From NCBI GenBank assembly GCA_017960705.1, contig JAGCYR010000188.1, positions 1 to 5,307 of the forward strand: 5,307 bases of DNA, read 5' to 3'. The DNA is from Clostridia bacterium. GTDB taxonomy: Bacteria > Bacillota > Clostridia > Oscillospirales > CAG-272. The translations under genes and the position numbers were made by a program. Shown one piece after another: positions 3,899 to 5,307 of the stretch (within the stretch, counting starts at the first letter, position 1; each line of letters begins with the position of its first letter). The notes below the pieces were generated by a model. That model ran no database searches, had not been told where the DNA came from, and was given only the letters and a program-made list of their open reading frames with translations.

Positions 3899-5307
3899 AT
3901 GCTGATATTTGAACCGTTCTCTCTTGCGGCTCTGCAAAGGATCCTGCCCTACGTACGGGACGGGGTTTCCTGCAGCGATCTCTCCGCCGGCGCGCTGTTC
4001 ATGTGGCAGGAGGGGAGCGATCTGCGCTTCTGTGAGTGGAACGATACGCTGATCATCCGGCAGGACAAGGGCGGGCAGCCCGCGTTCAGCCTGCCGATCG
4101 GCAAAGACCCGGACGGGATGATCGACGAACTGTTGGAATACGTGAAGAGCAACCGTCTGCCGCTTCGCTTTTTCGCGGTGGACGAGAAAGGTCTTGAAAA
4201 GATACGGAACGACAGTCGGCTGAAAGACCCTATGTGGGCGTACGATCCCCGCTGGAGCGATTACGTGTATTCGTTTGAAGAAGCCAAGACCTATCAAGGT
4301 CGGAAATTCCGCGGTCAACTCAATCATATCAACCACTTCCGCAAGCTGTACGGCGAGCCGGACGTCCGGTTTTTGACGCAGGAGGACCTCCCCGCCGTTT
4401 CGGACGTGCTCTCCGCCTACGAGACCGAGCATACGCCGGCGAGCCGTTTGGAGCGGCTGGAACTCGAACGGACGAAAGCGCTTCTTTCGGTTTACGGGTC
4501 GCTCGGGTTATACGCGGCGGGGCTGTTCGTCGACGGGAAGATCGCCGCCTTCACCGTGGGCGAGGTCGCGGGCGACGTGCTCTTGATCCACGTGGAAAAA
4601 GCCCTGAAAAGCTACCGGGGCGCCTATCCCGTCATATACTCCGGCTTCGTCCGCCTGACGGACGAAATGCCGGGACTCACGCTGCGGACCGTCAACCGCG
4701 AGGACGATTCGGGAGATCCCGGTCTGCGCACTTCCAAGATGCAGTACCACCCGATCGGCAAGATCGACAAATACCTCGTCCACGTCGATTCGCCTGCGAA
4801 AAGGATGCCGGACGTGCCCGAGATCGTATCCGGCGGGATCGTGCTGACCCCGTTCCGGGAGACCGACAAACAAGCCTACCGCGCGCTGAATACCGACGAC
4901 CGGAACAACCGGTACTGGGGCTACGATTACCGCGAAGACGCGTATCTCGCCGAACCGATCAACGACGATACCTTCTACGACGCGGCGATCTTCGATATGC
5001 GGGTCGGGGACTCGGTCAACTTCGCGATCCGTCTGCGATCGGACGGCGAAATGATCGGCGAAGCGATCCTCTGGAACTTCACTTCCGACAACGCCGCCGA
5101 ACTCGGCTGCCGCCTCTTCCCCCGGTATCAGGGGCTGGGCTACGGAAAAGCGGCGTTCCGGGCGGCAGCCGGCTTTGCGGAAAGAACTCTCCGCGTAAAC
5201 GTTTACGCCCGCTGCGTCCGCGAAAACCTCCCGTCGTACCGCATGATCGAGGCGTGCGGTTTCAGACCCTGCCGCGCCGACAGGAAGCATCAATATTTCA
5301 GCCGCGA
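3899..5307 (+). CDS. DUF2156 (phosphatidylglycerol lysyltransferase-like) and GNAT acetyltransferase fusion, 3' end cut by window
   Basis: The window holds 469 codons and no stop. The first half (about 1-295) resembles the DUF2156/LPG_synthase_C fold, itself a tandem-GNAT-type aminoacyltransferase domain. It shows DYVYSFEEAKTYQGRKFRGQ followed by LNHINHFRKLYG (121-152), HVEKAL (231-236), TVNREDDSGDPGLRTSKMQY (264-283) and YHPIGKIDKYL (283-293). The second half (about 310-469) is a GNAT domain: ILTPF-like start (314-319), coenzyme A-binding motif YQGLGYGKAAF (410-420; pattern Q-x-x-G-x-G) and C-terminal NLPSYRMIEACGF (443-455). No signal peptide or membrane segment, unlike full MprF proteins, so it is probably cytoplasmic. 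ATG 3899 is supported by AAAAGGA 6-7 nt upstream. The GNAT fold looks nearly finished at the edge. Substrates of both halves are unknown; the domain calls are confident. Confidence 0.85.
   Translation, partial: MLIFEPFSLAALQRILPYVRDGVSCSDLSAGALFMWQEGSDLRFCEWNDTLIIRQDKGGQPAFSLPIGKDPDGMIDELLEYVKSNRLPLRFFAVDEKGLEKIRNDSRLKDPMWAYDPRWSDYVYSFEEAKTYQGRKFRGQLNHINHFRKLYGEPDVRFLTQEDLPAVSDVLSAYETEHTPASRLERLELERTKALLSVYGSLGLYAAGLFVDGKIAAFTVGEVAGDVLLIHVEKALKSYRGAYPVIYSGFVRLTDEMPGLTLRTVNREDDSGDPGLRTSKMQYHPIGKIDKYLVHVDSPAKRMPDVPEIVSGGIVLTPFRETDKQAYRALNTDDRNNRYWGYDYREDAYLAEPINDDTFYDAAIFDMRVGDSVNFAIRLRSDGEMIGEAILWNFTSDNAAELGCRLFPRYQGLGYGKAAFRAAAGFAERTLRVNVYARCVRENLPSYRMIEACGFRPCRADRKHQYFSR

Noticed and set aside
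4508..5293. 261-codon minus-strand frame opposite the DUF2156-GNAT gene
   Set aside because: Shadow frame of a high-GC3 gene. The plus strand carries clear family motifs throughout.

Overview
The window looks like a chromosomal segment of a moderately GC-rich Bacillota-type bacterium, probably a Clostridia member. The evidence is strong AAGGAGG-like Shine-Dalgarno sites, near-consensus sigma-A promoters with 17-bp spacers, a lipoprotein with a short charged signal peptide and Q/T-rich linker, a CCA-encoding class II tRNA-Tyr, and a DUF2156 plus GNAT fusion protein. Taxonomy is inference, since no rRNA or marker gene is present. No phage, transposase, CRISPR or conjugation gene was seen.

Layout, left to right. 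(1) 24-587, minus: a GTG-started ORF with excellent RBS and promoter. It looks like the N-terminal part of a larger uncharacterised protein and ends at an in-frame TAG, after which the same frame stays open to the window edge. (2) 832-1017, plus: a consensus promoter, a tRNA-Tyr(GUA) gene and a long hairpin. The tRNA appears to carry C instead of the near-universal U at T-loop position 55. (3) 1018-1513: about 500 bp without a credible gene, packed with inverted repeats. It holds two diverged direct repeats (1096-1172, 1324-1409) and recurring T-arm-like octamers. (4) 1514-3541, minus: a probable two-gene operon of an exported SGNH/SASA-type carbohydrate esterase lipoprotein followed by a PHP-family phosphoesterase resembling histidinol-phosphatase, transcribed from a good promoter at 3585-3613. 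(5) 3542-3898: a divergent intergenic region with two opposed promoters, a minus-strand terminator-like hairpin, and what looks like the surviving C-terminus of a lost minus-strand gene. (6) 3899 to the window end, plus: a two-domain protein of a DUF2156 (aminoacyl-phosphatidylglycerol-synthase-like) half and a GNAT acetyltransferase half, cut by the edge probably only a few residues before its natural end.

The genes do not form one obvious pathway. The esterase lipoprotein would act on acetylated glycans outside the membrane. The PHP enzyme is cytoplasmic and linked to it only by strand and spacing. The tRNA and the two outer genes are separate transcription units. No complete new system is evident. 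The most unusual material is the tRNA-Tyr locus with its structured repeat tail, the TAG in the first gene, and the gene remnant at 3742-3840.
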